DNA of 64,000 bases, taken from the NCBI GenBank assembly GCA_039640495.1, contig CP046864.1:1-64000 (forward strand), read 5' to 3'. A program made the translations under genes and the position numbers. The notes beneath the pieces are model-generated. The model saw only the letters and a program-made list of their open reading frames with translations, ran no database searches and was not told where the DNA came from. Positions 1-11,183 of this stretch are shown in pieces (the first letter of the stretch is position 1; each line of letters begins with the position of its first letter). The DNA is from Rhodobacteraceae bacterium IMCC1335 (lineage in GTDB: Bacteria > Pseudomonadota > Alphaproteobacteria > Rhodobacterales > Rhodobacteraceae).

Positions 1-211
1 TTGTGAGTGGAACCATTTGGTTTCATGCTGGGGTGATATGCTGTGTGAACAGTACACCACCAAAATATGGCAGCCTAGCTCTGCCTCAAAATATAGCGAA
101 GTGACTTCGCAATATTCTGTCTTTGAAAGGGCAGATGTGGTGAATTTTTAGTCGTAGGCCCACGGTTTAGTTGGTGGCGAGCGGCGCTTGGGAATGTGGG
201 AAGCAAATTAA
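1..211. other. Region upstream of dnaA
   Basis: Non-coding leader before dnaA. I looked for DnaA boxes of the TTATNCACA type on both strands and see no clean copy, only weak partial matches such as TGTGAACAG near position 52. The outstanding element is a long inverted repeat at 90-116, listed separately. The window probably starts here because the genome was numbered from dnaA; in many Rhodobacterales the replication origin is not next to dnaA, so origin function is not claimed. Confidence 0.5.
90..116. repeat. Near-perfect palindrome upstream of dnaA
   Basis: Inverted repeat with outer arms AATAT/ATATT, one A-A mismatch, inner arms GCGAAG/CTTCGC and a 3-base centre TGA, giving 11 paired positions per arm. 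It lies about 95 bases before the dnaA start. As DNA it could be an operator for a dimeric regulator of dnaA; as RNA it would be a stable hairpin in a dnaA leader. It lacks a T-run, so it is not an obvious intrinsic terminator. Confidence 0.6.
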
Positions 212-1585
212 ATGACTCCGGAAAAATGGCGCGACTTACAATCCTCAATCAAACTGACAATTGGTAATAATAATTATCGAACCTGGATTGACCCGCTGAA
301 TTTTTCACATGTGGAAGATGACGTTGCTGTGTTCGATGTGCCCACGACGTTTTTGGGAAATTATGTCGAACAAAATTTTGGCGATGTGATTCTACATAAG
401 CTCAGCGAAGCGCAGGCGCAGATCCGCCGCATTCGGTTTCAAGTTGCCGCGCGCCAAACCGATATCAAAAAGCCGCTGGACACACCGACACGCCAAGACA
501 CGCCAAAATCCAGCGCTACAAAGAATGGCGGTTTCTCGTCAGAGTTTACAAGCGCGCCAATTGATGCGCGCTTCACGTTTGACACATTTATCGTTGGAAA
601 ACCAAATGAGCTGGCATATGCGGCGTCAAAACGCGTTGCAGAAGGTGGAGAGGTTACGTTTAACCCTCTGTTTTTATATGGAGGTGTGGGCTTGGGCAAA
701 ACGCACCTGATGCATGCCACAGCCTGGGAATTGCAAGCCCGGCGCCCGGATCTAAACGTGCTTTATCTTTCGGCAGAACAATTCATGTATCGTTTCGTGC
801 AAGCGCTGCGCGAACGCAAAATGATGGATTTCAAACAATTGTTCCGATCGGTGGATGTTTTGATGGTGGATGATGTACAATTCATAGCCGGAAAAGACAG
901 CACCCAAGAAGAATTTTTTCACACGTTCAATGCTTTGGTCGATCAAAATAAGCAAATTATCATTTCGGCGGATCGCGCCCCGGGCGAAATTAAAGATCTG
1001 GAAGATCGTATCAAAAGCAGGATGCAATGCGGCTTGGTGGTGGATTTGCACCCAACCGATTATGAATTGCGTTTAGGGATCCTTCAATCGAAGGTAGAAC
1101 GGCATCAAAGTCATTATCCCGATCTGGTGATTGAGCCCAACGTATTAGAATTTCTGGCGTTGCGCATATCAACAAATGTACGCGTCTTGGAAGGCGCGCT
1201 TACCCGGTTATTTGCTTTTGCCTCTTTGGTTGGACGGCCAATCAATCTGGATCTGACTCAAGATTGCTTGGCAGATGTATTGCGCGCTTCCGAGCGCAAG
1301 ATCACGGTGGAAGAAATCCAACGCAAAGTCTCTGAGCATTATAACATTCGTCTGTCAGATATCATTGGTCCCAAACGCGTGCGCACCTATGCCCGCCCGC
1401 GTCAGGTGGCAATGTATTTGGCCAAACAAATGACCAGCCGCAGCCTTCCCGAGATCGGCCGCCGGTTTGGGGGCCGCGACCACACAACCGTTATGCATGG
1501 CGTGAAGCGCATCGAAGAGCTCAAGATACAGGATGGGCAAGTGGCGGAAGATCTTGAAATGCTGCGCAGAACTTTAGAAGCCTAA
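212..1585 (+). CDS. dnaA: Chromosomal replication initiator DnaA
   Basis: AAA+ ATPase that binds origin DNA, melts it and loads the replicative helicase; it also acts as a transcription factor. At 457 residues it has the usual length. Visible landmarks are an N-terminal helicase-interaction domain, a variable linker around residues 80-115, Walker A GGVGLGKTHL near 155, Walker B VLMVDDVQF near 218, and the C-terminal DNA-binding domain with the family signature GRDHTTVMHGVKRI near 425. dnaN and recF follow, the classic dnaA-dnaN-recF arrangement. The start gives the conserved short N-terminus beginning MTPEKWRDLQ. Confidence 0.98.
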   Translation: MTPEKWRDLQSSIKLTIGNNNYRTWIDPLNFSHVEDDVAVFDVPTTFLGNYVEQNFGDVILHKLSEAQAQIRRIRFQVAARQTDIKKPLDTPTRQDTPKSSATKNGGFSSEFTSAPIDARFTFDTFIVGKPNELAYAASKRVAEGGEVTFNPLFLYGGVGLGKTHLMHATAWELQARRPDLNVLYLSAEQFMYRFVQALRERKMMDFKQLFRSVDVLMVDDVQFIAGKDSTQEEFFHTFNALVDQNKQIIISADRAPGEIKDLEDRIKSRMQCGLVVDLHPTDYELRLGILQSKVERHQSHYPDLVIEPNVLEFLALRISTNVRVLEGALTRLFAFASLVGRPINLDLTQDCLADVLRASERKITVEEIQRKVSEHYNIRLSDIIGPKRVRTYARPRQVAMYLAKQMTSRSLPEIGRRFGGRDHTTVMHGVKRIEELKIQDGQVAEDLEMLRRTLEA

Positions 1586-1742
1586 ACCATCACAGGCGCC
1601 TACCCCGGTTTATCGCCTGGCCGCGGCAAAGATCACAGGGTTGCACTTGACGGGTTTGGCTTTAGCATCAATAAGTAAGTAATCATTGGGCACGGCCCTG
1701 CCTTGGGCAGCTGAACGGTTCGAAAAAACAGGAGCAATTGAT
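1586..1742 (+). promoter_or_regulatory. dnaA-dnaN intergenic region with probable dnaN promoter
   Basis: A TTGACG -35-like element at 1647-1652 is followed after about 17-18 bases by AATAAG/ATAAGT near 1670-1676, a reasonable sigma-70-type promoter for dnaN. A Shine-Dalgarno AGGAG at about 1730 precedes the dnaN ATG at normal spacing. Just after dnaA, CAGGCG and CGCCTG form weak arms with a long loop and no T-run, so termination there is doubtful. Confidence 0.4.
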
Positions 1743-2861
1743 ATGAAATTGAGCATTGAACGCAGCATATTGCTCAGAGCGCTGTCGCAAGCTCAGTCGG
1801 TTGTTGAACGCCGCAACACCATTCCTATTTTGGCAAATGTGCTGATCGAATGCGATGAAAGCACCGTCCATTTCCGAGCAACCGATTTGGATATCGAGGT
1901 GATTGACAAAGCGCCTGCGCAAGTCGAGCGCCCGGGCGCCACAACCGTCTCTGCGGTGACCCTGCATGAGATCGTGCGGAAACTTCCAGATGGCGCGTTG
2001 GTCACGCTAGCCGATGATGCCACCAAGGGGCGTTTATACGTAGAGGCTGGCCGGTCAAACTTTTCCTTGGCCACATTGCCCAAAGAAGATTTTCCGATCA
2101 TGGCGAGTTCGGAATATACGGCGAATTTTTCAGCCCCGGCCGCGATGCTGCGCCGTTTGTTTGATAAATCTAAATTTGCCATTTCTACTGAAGAAACAAG
2201 ATATTACCTTAATGGAGTCTACTTGCATGTGGCCGATGGCGAGGGCGGGCAAACGCTGCGCTGCGTGGCAACCGATGGGCACCGTCTGGCGCGCATTGAT
2301 GCGGCTTTGCCAGAGGGCGCAAGCGATCTTCCCGGCGTGATAGTGCCGCGTAAAACCGTGGGTGAATTGCGCAAATTGCTTGACGATGATGATATGCAAA
2401 TCGCGGTCTCAGTTTCAGAAACCAAAATCCGCTTTGCCACACCCGAAATCACCATGACCTCAAAGGTGATTGACGGAACATTTCCAGATTACACCCGGGT
2501 TATACCGCAAAATAACACGCGGCGGCTTGAAGTGGATGCTTCTGAATTCGCAAAGGCCGTGGATCGGGTGGCAACCGTATCTTCCGAACGCTCGCGCGCC
2601 GTTAAACTATCGCTGGATGAAGATCGCTTGGTGCTCTCGGTGAACGCGCCAGATAGCGGCGCTGCCGAAGAAGAGCTTGCGGTGGCCTATTCGGATGAGA
2701 TGCTTGAAATTGGCTTTAACGCCAAATACTTGCTCGAAATCGCCAGCCAAGTTGATCGTGAGAATGCAGTTTTCATGTTCAATTCCTCTGGAGATCCAAC
2801 GCTGATGCGCGAGGGCGATGATGCCAGCGCGGTCTATGTTGTTATGCCCATGCGCGTTTAA
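1743..2861 (+). CDS. dnaN: DNA polymerase III sliding clamp (beta subunit)
   Basis: Ring-shaped homodimeric clamp that tethers DNA polymerase III to the template and serves as docking platform for repair proteins. The 372-residue product has the standard length and triple-domain clamp pattern, beginning MKLSIERSILLRALSQAQSV and ending with the typical VMPMRV tail that forms part of the protein-binding pocket. An upstream in-frame ATG at 1686 would add 19 residues unlike the family; the ATG at 1743 is preceded by AGGAG, so I use that. It lies between dnaA and recF. Confidence 0.97.
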   Translation: MKLSIERSILLRALSQAQSVVERRNTIPILANVLIECDESTVHFRATDLDIEVIDKAPAQVERPGATTVSAVTLHEIVRKLPDGALVTLADDATKGRLYVEAGRSNFSLATLPKEDFPIMASSEYTANFSAPAAMLRRLFDKSKFAISTEETRYYLNGVYLHVADGEGGQTLRCVATDGHRLARIDAALPEGASDLPGVIVPRKTVGELRKLLDDDDMQIAVSVSETKIRFATPEITMTSKVIDGTFPDYTRVIPQNNTRRLEVDASEFAKAVDRVATVSSERSRAVKLSLDEDRLVLSVNAPDSGAAEEELAVAYSDEMLEIGFNAKYLLEIASQVDRENAVFMFNSSGDPTLMREGDDASAVYVVMPMRV

Positions 2862-2933
2862 GGCCAAGATGATCCGCATCTGCCCATGCCCCGCGGCAAC
2901 GCATAACATCGCCATTGAAATCATGCGCGGGCA

Positions 2934-4034
2934 ATGCTGTATCTAACCAGTCTCCATCTGTCGCATTTTCGATCGCATAAATCGTTAGAATTGGAATGTG
3001 ATGCGCGGCCGGTCGCCCTGTTTGGCGCCAATGGATCTGGCAAAACAAATATTTTGGAAGCTGTATCGCTGTTTTCGCCGGGGCGCGGCTTGCGCCGCGC
3101 CAGCGCCGAAGATATGGCCCGACGCCCTGAACAAATCGGATGGAAGCTGCGCGGCGCGCTAACCGCGCAAGGGCGTCAACATGAGATCGAGCTAAGTTTG
3201 CGAAACGGCGCGGCGCGCAGCACCAAGATTGACGGGAAAATCGCCTCGCAAACCGCGCTGGGCGGCGTCACACGCGTGCTCTGGCTGGTCCCGGCGATGG
3301 ATAGGTTGTGGATCGAAGGTGCAGAAGGGCGACGGCGCTTTTGGGATCGCATTGCGCTGAGCTTTTTTCCAAGCCATGCCGAGCACAGCCTGAGCTATGA
3401 AAAAGCCATGCGTGAAAGAAACCGTTTGTTAAAAGATCAAGTGACAGATGATCATTGGTATCGGGCGCTCGAACATCAAATGGCCCTTTCAGGGGTGGCC
3501 ATTATGCAAGCGCGCCAAGCGGCGCTTGCGTATATTCATGACGCGCAAATCGCGGCGAGCACCCAGTTTCCAAAAGCGAAATTAACATTGCTGCAATCCG
3601 AGAACGGCCCGCTTCCAGATAGGGTTGAAGATCTATCCGCCGCATTCGCCAGCGCGCGGGCGCGCGACCTGGCCGCCGGTCGCAGCTTGCTGGGCCCGCA
3701 TCGCACAGACCTCTCTGCGCTTTATCTCAGCAAGGGCATGCCTGCCAAAGAATGTTCAACCGGAGAACAAAAAGCCCTTTTAATTTCAATTATTTTGGCC
3801 AATGCGCGCGCCTTAGCAGAGCAGATCGGCGCCCCGCCAATCTTATTATTGGATGAAGTGGCCGCGCATCTTGACGCCCAGCGCCGAGCTGCGCTTTATA
3901 CTGAAATTAACACCCTAAAAGCACAAGCTTGGATGACCGGTACGGGGCCCGAATTGTTCGAAGATCTGGGCGAGGCCGCGTTGATGTTGGAGCTTGGCGA
4001 TAGCGGTTCAGGCTCATTTATAAAACCCGCCTAA
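2934..4034 (+). CDS. recF: DNA replication and repair protein RecF
   Basis: SMC/ABC-type ATPase that helps RecO and RecR load RecA onto gapped DNA at stalled forks. The sequence shows the N-terminal LHLSHFRSHKSL motif, Walker A GANGSGKT near residue 31, an ABC signature around STGEQKALLIS near 280 and Walker B ILLLDEVAAHLD near 303. At 366 residues it is full length. It sits 72 bases after dnaN in the conserved dnaA-dnaN-recF-gyrB order, interrupted here by one exporter gene. Confidence 0.96.
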   Translation: MLYLTSLHLSHFRSHKSLELECDARPVALFGANGSGKTNILEAVSLFSPGRGLRRASAEDMARRPEQIGWKLRGALTAQGRQHEIELSLRNGAARSTKIDGKIASQTALGGVTRVLWLVPAMDRLWIEGAEGRRRFWDRIALSFFPSHAEHSLSYEKAMRERNRLLKDQVTDDHWYRALEHQMALSGVAIMQARQAALAYIHDAQIAASTQFPKAKLTLLQSENGPLPDRVEDLSAAFASARARDLAAGRSLLGPHRTDLSALYLSKGMPAKECSTGEQKALLISIILANARALAEQIGAPPILLLDEVAAHLDAQRRAALYTEINTLKAQAWMTGTGPELFEDLGEAALMLELGDSGSGSFIKPA

Positions 4035-4064
4035 AAGAGCCGAGCATCAAAGGAAGGCCAGCCT

Positions 4065-4685
4065 ATGTCTGTGAATGCCATTGACTTGCTGCTCTATACT
4101 GGCGGGCTTTTGGTACTGTTCCTCACCCCAGGCCCGGTTTGGGTGGCCCTGATTGCCCGCACGCTGGGCGGCGGTTTGGCGGCGGCTGTGCCTTTGGCAT
4201 TTGGCGTGATGGTGGGGGATTTGCTGTGGCCAACCATAGCGATTTTGGGCCTCAGCTGGCTGGTAACACAATTTTCGATGATTTTGATCCTTCTCAAAGC
4301 CGTGGCTGTGGTGGTTTTTTGGGGTATGGGACTGGCCTTGCTGCGCAGCACAGATCAAGCGATTGCGCAGGAATCGCGCCTGATAAAACCCGGCGCTTGG
4401 GCCGGCTTTATCGCCGGTGCAGCCGTGATCATTGGCAACCCGAAAGCAATGTTATTCTACATCGCTATTCTGCCGGGGTTTTTCGATTTTAACACGCTCA
4501 CGGCGCTGGATATGGCGCTTATCGCTCTGCTATCTGCCAGCATTCCCTTCACGGGAAATCTCTGCGTTGCCCTGCTTGTAAACCGCAGCCGGCAGTTTTT
4601 CACATCGCCGAAATCGCGGCAACGGATCGCGCAAATTTCCGGTGGCTTGCTGATCCTGGTAGGAACGGTGATTCCCTTCACTTAA
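4065..4685 (+). CDS. LysE/RhtB-family amino-acid exporter
   Basis: Inner-membrane efflux protein of the LysE superfamily, which exports amino acids or their derivatives; the substrate cannot be read from sequence. The 206-residue protein has about six hydrophobic segments and the family hallmark FLTPGPVWVALIARTLGGG at residues 18-36. It starts 30 bases after recF and could be co-transcribed with it. Its insertion between recF and gyrB is an ordinary lineage-level variation; codon use looks like its neighbours. Confidence 0.85.
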   Translation: MSVNAIDLLLYTGGLLVLFLTPGPVWVALIARTLGGGLAAAVPLAFGVMVGDLLWPTIAILGLSWLVTQFSMILILLKAVAVVVFWGMGLALLRSTDQAIAQESRLIKPGAWAGFIAGAAVIIGNPKAMLFYIAILPGFFDFNTLTALDMALIALLSASIPFTGNLCVALLVNRSRQFFTSPKSRQRIAQISGGLLILVGTVIPFT

Positions 4686-4708
4686 GCCACAAAATATAGT
4701 CTATAGGC

Positions 4709-4737
4709 GTGACATTCTCTACCAGACCTCGTATATT
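4709..4737 (+). promoter_or_regulatory. Probable gyrB promoter
   Basis: GTGACA at 4709-4714 and TATATT at 4732-4737 are separated by exactly 17 bases, a good match to a housekeeping sigma-70 promoter, lying about 25 bases before the gyrB leader. This suggests gyrB has its own promoter rather than relying on read-through from recF. Confidence 0.6.
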
Positions 4738-4752
4738 GTGATTGTAATTTAA

Positions 4753-7182
<2,430 letters not shown>

Positions 7183-7213
7183 CCGGCGGTCTGCTGCGCA
7201 AACAGCCACAGCA

Positions 7214-8263
7214 TCAGGCGGGTGCGATCAACCGCAGAAACTGGTCGATTTGAGATGTTTCAAGCGACCAGTCACAGACCAGGCGGGTAACCAGCTCTTC
7301 CTCTGCAGGGCCATGCGCAATATCGCCAGACCATACTGAAAAAACTGCGCCACCCTGACGCGCGCGTTGCACCACAGCCCGCGGCATATAGGCGAAAATC
7401 ATATTGGCGGCGGGTTCATACTGAAACCGAACCGCGTCTGATTTGCGCAGGCCCTGCGCCAGATAAGCGCTGTTATCATTTGCTTTTTGCGCCAAGTCGC
7501 GCCAAAGATCCTGTTCAAGATAGGCCTGCATTTGCGCGGCAAGAAAGCGGTTTTTTGAAAATAAATGCGCGCCGCGTTTGCGCCGCAACTCAAATTCCCA
7601 AGCGTATTTGGGATCAAAAAAGATCACCGCCTCTACACCCATCAAGCCGTTTTTAGTTCCACCAAACGTCAAGGCATCGATCCCGCATCGCCACGTCATT
7701 TCAGCCGCGCTGCACCCCAAGGCGACAATCGCATTGGCAAAACGGGCCCCATCCATATGAACCGGAAGATCGTAGGCTTTGGCCACCGAACATAGCTCTG
7801 AAAGCTCTGAAAGCGTATAAATCCTGCCTTTTTCGGTGATTTGGGTCAATGAAACGGGCCCGCGCTGCGGACCGTGGACATCCCCTTGCGCGGTTCCCAA
7901 AATAGCCTGTTCAAGCGCATCAGGCGTCAGCTTATCATCGCTGCCAACGAGGTTTAATTTCGCCCCGCCGGTGAAAAACTCGGGCGCATTGCATTCATCT
8001 TCTTGGATATGCGCAACGGGGCTGCAATAAATTGTTGCCCAGGGCGGGCATAAACAGGCCAAGGCCAATGTATTGGCCGCGGTGCCAGTGGCGGCCAAAT
8101 ATACCGCCGCATCCGGGGCCTCAAACAGAGTTTGAATTTTTGATACAACATCCAAGGTGATCGCATCAGCGCCATAAGAGGCGGCATAGCCTTGATTTGC
8201 AACGCGCAAAGCCTCTAAAACGGCCTCGGGCACCGGCCCTTGATTATCTGACGCAAAAAACAT
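7214..8263 (-). CDS. Low-specificity threonine aldolase / beta-eliminating lyase family, PLP enzyme
   Basis: Fold-type I pyridoxal-phosphate enzyme of the threonine aldolase family, expected to cleave L-threonine or L-allo-threonine to glycine and acetaldehyde. The 349-residue sequence has the N-terminal MFFASDNQGP typical of the family, a glycine-rich cofactor-phosphate region ATGTAANTLAL near 60, the aspartate-containing VHMDGARFANA near 170 and the probable Schiff-base lysine in FGGTKNGLMG near 202. The gene directly abuts the downstream end of the YcgN-like gene, suggesting one minus-strand unit. Tail-to-tail with gyrB, separated by about 30 bases. Confidence 0.85.
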   Translation of the reverse strand: MFFASDNQGPVPEAVLEALRVANQGYAASYGADAITLDVVSKIQTLFEAPDAAVYLAATGTAANTLALACLCPPWATIYCSPVAHIQEDECNAPEFFTGGAKLNLVGSDDKLTPDALEQAILGTAQGDVHGPQRGPVSLTQITEKGRIYTLSELSELCSVAKAYDLPVHMDGARFANAIVALGCSAAEMTWRCGIDALTFGGTKNGLMGVEAVIFFDPKYAWEFELRRKRGAHLFSKNRFLAAQMQAYLEQDLWRDLAQKANDNSAYLAQGLRKSDAVRFQYEPAANMIFAYMPRAVVQRARQGGAVFSVWSGDIAHGPAEEELVTRLVCDWSLETSQIDQFLRLIAPA

Positions 8264-8740
8264 TCACGCGCGCTCCTCAAACAAATGATCTTCCCAAAAC
8301 TCTTCATCCACTTCAAATTCAGGAAGGGTTTTTCCACGCACCGACACGCCGGCCGCATGCACCGTCTCGGGGTCTCCGGATATCAAAGGATGCCAATCAT
8401 ATAAGGGTTTGCCCTGCCACAATAAAAGATAAGCACAGCTGCGCGGTAACCAATAGGCATGAGCAGCCAAGTTATCAGGGCGCAAGACGATGCATTCGGG
8501 CACAAATTGATGGCGAATTTTATATTGTCCGCAGCCACAGCTTTCATCATCCAGCAAACGGCAGGCCACCCGCGTGAGCGCAACCTCACCAGTGTCTTCA
8601 TCTTCTAATTTATTTAAGCAACATTTTCCGCATCCATCGCAAAGCGCTTCCCATTCTGCCTGAGATAATTTTGACAGCGGTTTTTCCTCCCAAAACTTGG
8701 GGGCAAGACCGCTGCGCTTGATGCCTTCCGCTGCGCTCAT
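8264..8740 (-). CDS. YcgN-family (UPF0260) cysteine-cluster protein
   Basis: Conserved bacterial protein family of unknown biochemical role, named for a zinc- or iron-binding type cysteine cluster. The 158-residue product shows the cluster CDGCGKCCLNKL at residues 35-46 and a further CGCGQYKIR near 68. Its start codon overlaps the end of ribF by four bases (ATGA), so it is translationally coupled to the flavin-kinase gene, and the aldolase gene follows immediately. A link to flavin biology is suggested only by context. Confidence 0.85.
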   Translation of the reverse strand: MSAAEGIKRSGLAPKFWEEKPLSKLSQAEWEALCDGCGKCCLNKLEDEDTGEVALTRVACRLLDDESCGCGQYKIRHQFVPECIVLRPDNLAAHAYWLPRSCAYLLLWQGKPLYDWHPLISGDPETVHAAGVSVRGKTLPEFEVDEEFWEDHLFEERA

Positions 8741-9675
8741 AATGCGGCCAAGATTTTTCGGGCCTGATCACAATCACGCTGCATTTGTTCGATCAACGCC
8801 TCCAGCCCGTCAAATTTCAATTCGGGGCGCAAGAAATCAACCAAGGCCACAGAAAGGTTTGAACCGTAAAGATCGCCGAAAAAATCGAATATAAATGTTT
8901 CTAAATTAGGGGTGTTTTCGCCAAACATCGGTCGCACACCCAGCGAGGCTGCCCCGTGATAGCTACCTTGAAAAGGCCCATCCAGAACATCAACCAAAAC
9001 CGCATAAACGCCAAGTTTTGGCAGATGCAGACCCTCAAGTGACATATTTGCCGTTGGATAACCAAGTTCACGCCCACGCTGCTCGCCGCCGATCACAATC
9101 CCTTCAATCCGGTGCCAATGGCCCAGCTGGGTTGCGGCGTTGCACGGTCGCCCCTCGGCCAAGGCGCTGCGGATCGAGGTTGAAGACACTTGCCCTTCAC
9201 CAGCTTCAATCAATGGCGCGACGGTGACCCCAAAGCCCATTTCTGCACCAAAATGTTGCAAGTCATCAACCGTTCCCGCGCGACCTTTTCCAAAACAAAA
9301 ATCCGCCCCCACCACCAAATGGCGCAGCCCAAGACCATCCGCAATCACGTTTTGTGCAAATTCGCGCGGCGTCAGCGAAGAGAGGCTGGTGTTAAAATTC
9401 AGCTCATATAGCAGGTCAACGTTAAGCTTTGCCAGGCGCGTGGCGCGCGCCTCCGAGCTCATAAGGCGGAAAGCGGGGCTTTGGGGCGCAAAATAGCTGC
9501 GTGGATGTGGCTCAAAGGTTAAAATACCCAAAGGCGCTGATAGGGCTTCAGCAGTCTGACGGGCCAAATCAATCACAGATTGATGGCCCAAATGCACACC
9601 GTCAAAATTGCCAACCGCCACGCTGGCGCCTTTGTCTTCGGGGTCAACATAAATATAATCACGAATAATCTTCAT
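8737..9675 (-). CDS. ribF: Bifunctional riboflavin kinase / FAD synthetase
   Basis: Phosphorylates riboflavin to FMN and adenylates FMN to FAD. The 312-residue protein has the expected two-domain order: an N-terminal nucleotidyltransferase domain with NFDGVHLGHQSVIDLA at residues 23-38, and a C-terminal flavokinase domain with GRELGYPTANMSLEG near 200 and FLRPELKFDGLEALIEQM near the end. First gene of a tight minus-strand set ribF-ycgN-like-aldolase. Confidence 0.96.
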   Translation of the reverse strand: MKIIRDYIYVDPEDKGASVAVGNFDGVHLGHQSVIDLARQTAEALSAPLGILTFEPHPRSYFAPQSPAFRLMSSEARATRLAKLNVDLLYELNFNTSLSSLTPREFAQNVIADGLGLRHLVVGADFCFGKGRAGTVDDLQHFGAEMGFGVTVAPLIEAGEGQVSSTSIRSALAEGRPCNAATQLGHWHRIEGIVIGGEQRGRELGYPTANMSLEGLHLPKLGVYAVLVDVLDGPFQGSYHGAASLGVRPMFGENTPNLETFIFDFFGDLYGSNLSVALVDFLRPELKFDGLEALIEQMQRDCDQARKILAAL

Positions 9676-9723
9676 ACCCGTCAGGTAGCGTTCAAAACGA
9701 TCAGAAGCAAGCCACTGCGCGTG

Positions 9724-10167
9724 TTAGTCAAACTTGCGGCTTGGCGCAAGCACTGTTGCCTCGCCCACCAAGACCCGCCTGCCATCTACTTCACATTGGC
9801 AATCAAGAGTCACGCGGCGCCTTGGAAGGTCAATATCTGACACAGTCACTTCGGCGTAAACCAAATCTCCTGGCCGCACGGGCGCTAAAAATTTCAGGCT
9901 TTGGCCCAAATAAACGCTACCATGACCGGGCAGCTGTTCGCCAATGACCGCCGAAATCAAACCCGCGGTCAGCATCCCATGCGCAATTCGACCCTGAAAA
10001 ATTGTATCCCGCGCATAGCTCTCATCCAGATGAACAGGGTTATGATCCGCCGAGACTTGGGCAAATAAGGCGATATCTTCGTCGCTTATCACCTTATGCA
10101 GGTGGCGCGACATGCCCATTTCGATATCTTCGATACAAATCGTACCCCTGGGAAGGTTATCCAACAT
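9724..10167 (-). CDS. MaoC-like (R)-specific enoyl-CoA hydratase family protein
   Basis: Hot-dog-fold protein of the MaoC/PhaJ group, which hydrates enoyl-CoA thioesters. The catalytic hydratase motif is visible as FAQVSADHNPVHLDESYA near residues 33-50 (Asp and His), followed by GRIAHGMLTAGLISAVIG. The product is 147 residues with the ATG at 10167, which has GAGG upstream; an ATG four codons earlier has no ribosome site. The true acyl-CoA substrate is unknown; fatty acid or polyhydroxyalkanoate metabolism is plausible. Confidence 0.85.
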   Translation of the reverse strand: MLDNLPRGTICIEDIEMGMSRHLHKVISDEDIALFAQVSADHNPVHLDESYARDTIFQGRIAHGMLTAGLISAVIGEQLPGHGSVYLGQSLKFLAPVRPGDLVYAEVTVSDIDLPRRRVTLDCQCEVDGRRVLVGEATVLAPSRKFD

Positions 10168-10261
10168 CCGCCGCCTCATAATTGCAAAGTAATATTAAAC
10201 TGAAAAATTCAGCAATTGAGTAACTTTATTACTCAATGAGGCAGATATGCAACCCTTTATA

Positions 10262-11134
10262 TCAGCGCAAAAACCCTATTGTGTATTTTGCGCTTTGCTT
10301 TTCGGCTTGCAAAAACTGCGCTAGAGCAGCTGGATCAGGATCGTGCCTGGTTTTTGTTTCGCGCGCCGCAAGCCCGCCTGAGATGAACAGCGCATCCAAC
10401 CCTGCATCTGAGGCGCCTTTGGTATCGGTTTGCACGCCATCGCCAATCGCCAACACAGAGGCGGGGGAAATATCCGTTGCCAGCGCCTTTAAGCGGCGAA
10501 ACGCCAAATCGTAAATCGGCGCAAACGGTTTGCCAAAATACAGACTTTCCCCTCCAATTTGCGTATAAAGCTGCGCCAATGCGCCCGCGCACCATTCGCG
10601 ATGCGCGCCGCGATCCACCACAATATCCGGATTGGCGCATAAAAACTTTAGGCCTTTGTCACGCGCGATCTCAAGCTGCGGCAATATCACTTCAGGATCT
10701 GCGTTCGAATCAAAGGGCCCTGTACAAACGATGCCACTGGCCTGATCTAGCGCGACACAGGTGATCTGCATCGGGTTTTCAAGCAGTTTGAGCGGCTCAA
10801 AAAAGGCTTTATCGCGCGGCTCTCCAATGAAATAAACCGCCTCGCCCACCACGCCCTGAAACATCGCGGCGCGGGCGCTATCCCCAGAGGTGGCAATGCT
10901 ATCCCACGCGTGATCCGACACGCCAAATTCTTTGATTTGCTTCGCCACCGAGCTGCGCGGGCGCGGTGAATTTGTGACCAAAATAACCTTTCCACCGCGT
11001 TGCCGATAAGCGATCAGCGCTTCATTGGCTGCAGGATAAGCTTCAACCCCATTATGAACGCAACCCCAAAGGTCGACAAATAACGCCTCATATTGATCAG
11101 AAATTTCGCTGAGGTTTTGAATAATCTGAGACAT
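10262..11134 (-). CDS. HAD-superfamily hydrolase, class IIA (TIGR01459-like)
   Basis: Predicted phosphatase of the HAD superfamily, NagD-like class IIA, common in alphaproteobacteria with unassigned substrate. Motif I is a DxD variant, VDLWGCVHNG near residue 20, in which the second aspartate of DxD is not obvious; motif II is VTNSPRPRS near 54; motif III/IV is AIGDGVQTDTKGASDAG near 230. Full length at 290 residues. The gap to the MaoC gene (about 95 bases) contains nothing clear. Confidence 0.85.
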   Translation of the reverse strand: MSQIIQNLSEISDQYEALFVDLWGCVHNGVEAYPAANEALIAYRQRGGKVILVTNSPRPRSSVAKQIKEFGVSDHAWDSIATSGDSARAAMFQGVVGEAVYFIGEPRDKAFFEPLKLLENPMQITCVALDQASGIVCTGPFDSNADPEVILPQLEIARDKGLKFLCANPDIVVDRGAHREWCAGALAQLYTQIGGESLYFGKPFAPIYDLAFRRLKALATDISPASVLAIGDGVQTDTKGASDAGLDALFISGGLAARETKTRHDPDPAALAQFLQAEKQSAKYTIGFLR

Positions 11135-11183
11135 TTTTGCGCTCTTTCATTTTAAGCGGGGCGTAAAAACGCCAGAATCAATC

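Noticed and set aside
1..211. Replication origin with DnaA boxes before dnaA
   Set aside because: No canonical DnaA box or AT-rich iterons seen; in many Rhodobacterales the origin lies elsewhere.
1586..1625. Terminator after dnaA
   Set aside because: Arms of only six pairs with a 15-base loop and no T-run.
10262..10700. Plus-strand frames opposite the HAD hydrolase gene
   Set aside because: Antisense shadows of a clear coding gene, without ribosome sites or family features.
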